Below, in pieces: positions 5,117-5,776 of a stretch of 5,776 bases of DNA. The translations under genes were made by a program, and so were the position numbers. This DNA is from Comamonas_F sp047606565 (GTDB lineage Bacteria; Pseudomonadota; Gammaproteobacteria; Burkholderiales; Burkholderiaceae_C). Within the stretch, counting starts at the first letter, position 1; each line of letters starts with the position of its first letter. The notes beneath the pieces are model-generated. The model searched no databases. It was not told the DNA's origin and saw only the letters and a list, made by a program, of their open reading frames with translations. The DNA is taken from contig JASGEH010000168.1 in assembly GCA_047606565.1 (NCBI GenBank), forward strand, positions 1 to 5,776, given 5' to 3'.

Positions 5117-5160
5117 TCCGGGCGCGCATTTGCCGCCCTGCCTCCTGCCTTTTTTCCGCC

Positions 5161-5776
5161 ATGAAACTGCTCGCTCTGGAAACCAGCACCGAAACCCTGT
5201 CCATCGCCCTCGGCGAGGCGGGTGCCGACGGCCGGATGCGCCTGGTGGCCGGCCACGAAGGGCCGGGCGGCGCGCAGTCCTCGGCCACGCTGCTGCCCGC
5301 CGTCGCCGGCCTGCTCGACCAGGCCGGCTGGCGGCTGCAGGATCTATCGGCGATCGCCTTCGGCGAGGGGCCGGGCTCCTTCACCGGCCTGCGCACGGCC
5401 TGCTCGGTCGCGCAAGGGCTGGCGCTGGGCGCGGACCTGCCGGTGCTGCCCATCGACACGCTGATGGCGGTGGCCGAGCAGGGCTGGGCGCAGCACAACC
5501 CCACGGATACGCTCACCGGCACTCTCGACGGCGGCCCAGGCCAGCCCGCCGTCCTGGCCGCCATGGACGCCCGCATGGGCGAGGTCTATTTCGGCCTGTA
5601 CACGCGCCTGCCACGCCCGCCTGCCGAGCCGCCCGCCTGGGCGCACGGCCCCGTGCAACTGGCCGCGCCCGAGGACATCGCGCTGGCCGCCGCCGTGCTG
5701 CTGGCCGGCAACGCCCGCGCCGCGCACGCCGCGCGCCTGCCGGCCGCGCTGCTGGCCTTGCCGCACGTCGACTGCC
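5161..5776 (+). CDS. tsaB: tRNA threonylcarbamoyladenosine biosynthesis protein TsaB (C-terminus beyond the right edge)
   Basis: The 205 visible residues match TsaB (YeaZ), the ASKHA-fold partner that joins TsaD and TsaE in the cytoplasm to transfer the threonylcarbamoyl group onto A37 of ANN-decoding tRNAs. Diagnostic stretches are MKLLALETSTETLSIAL (1-17), GEGPGSFTGLRTACSVAQGL (68-87) with the family GPGSFTGxR motif, the Leu-Pro-Val-Leu-Pro-Ile-Asp-Thr-Leu segment (93-101), and MDARMGEVYFGLY (135-147). E. coli TsaB has 231 residues, so a modest C-terminal part is missing. Two differences from E. coli (from memory): the usual His before the LLP segment is Gln39-Ser-Ser, and about ten extra residues precede MDARMGE. 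No purine-rich Shine-Dalgarno precedes ATG 5161; the upstream stretch is pyrimidine-rich (CCTCCTGCC, T6). The start is fixed by alignment with the family N-terminus. A TAGAAT -10 element lies upstream. Confidence 0.95.
   Translation, partial: MKLLALETSTETLSIALGEAGADGRMRLVAGHEGPGGAQSSATLLPAVAGLLDQAGWRLQDLSAIAFGEGPGSFTGLRTACSVAQGLALGADLPVLPIDTLMAVAEQGWAQHNPTDTLTGTLDGGPGQPAVLAAMDARMGEVYFGLYTRLPRPPAEPPAWAHGPVQLAAPEDIALAAAVLLAGNARAAHAARLPAALLALPHVDC

Noticed and set aside
5110..5119. Abutting XbaI and EcoRI sites (TCTAGAATTC), suggesting a cloning artefact
   Set aside because: The bases form a natural -10 element before tsaB, and flanking sequence is continuous genomic DNA with no vector features.
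4989..5576. 195-residue minus-strand open frame opposite tsaB
   Set aside because: Antisense to the recognised TsaB coding sequence and rich in Arg/Ala/Pro/Ser without motif.

Overview
The window is GC-rich DNA (roughly two-thirds G+C, GC-rich third codon positions) from a Gram-negative bacterium with an outer membrane. Gene content and style (a Fiu-type TonB-dependent receptor, a GlxA/FtrA-type AraC regulator next to an isochorismatase-fold hydrolase, and dacB divergent from tsaB) suggest a betaproteobacterium, most likely Alcaligenaceae such as Bordetella or Achromobacter. That assignment is inference from protein style; no marker gene is present. No rRNA, tRNA, CRISPR array, insertion sequence or phage gene is visible.

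Layout. Positions 1-1129 (minus strand) carry the N-terminal half of a catecholate siderophore receptor that runs off the left edge. A 427-base gene-free divergent region (1130-1556) follows. It holds a good promoter for the receptor with an overlapping Fur-box-like site, several dyads, and a perfect 10-bp inverted repeat just before the next gene. Positions 1557-3154 (plus strand) form a tight two-gene unit: a small cysteine hydrolase of the isochorismatase superfamily, then, 2 nt after its stop, a regulator with a DJ-1/PfpI-like domain fused to an AraC DNA-binding domain. Positions 3155-3301 are a short convergent spacer with GC-rich hairpins and one perfect DnaA-box consensus. Positions 3302-4972 (minus) encode the periplasmic D-Ala-D-Ala carboxypeptidase PBP4 (DacB). 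A 188-base divergent spacer (4973-5160) with two 10-bp direct repeats 21 bp apart separates it from tsaB (5161 to the right edge), needed for t6A modification of tRNA.

How the genes relate. The receptor is probably iron-repressed through Fur and imports ferric catecholates. The hydrolase and AraC-type regulator look like a self-contained catabolic or detoxifying unit whose regulator senses a small molecule; its substrate cannot be read from sequence, and a link to siderophore metabolism is only suggested by adjacency. dacB (peptidoglycan trimming) and tsaB (tRNA modification) are housekeeping genes that share an upstream region. I see no clearly new system. The most unusual points are the 55-bp inverted-repeat structure at the hydrolase promoter, a 12-bp tandem duplication that doubles the dacB start codon, and the helically phased repeats between dacB and tsaB.
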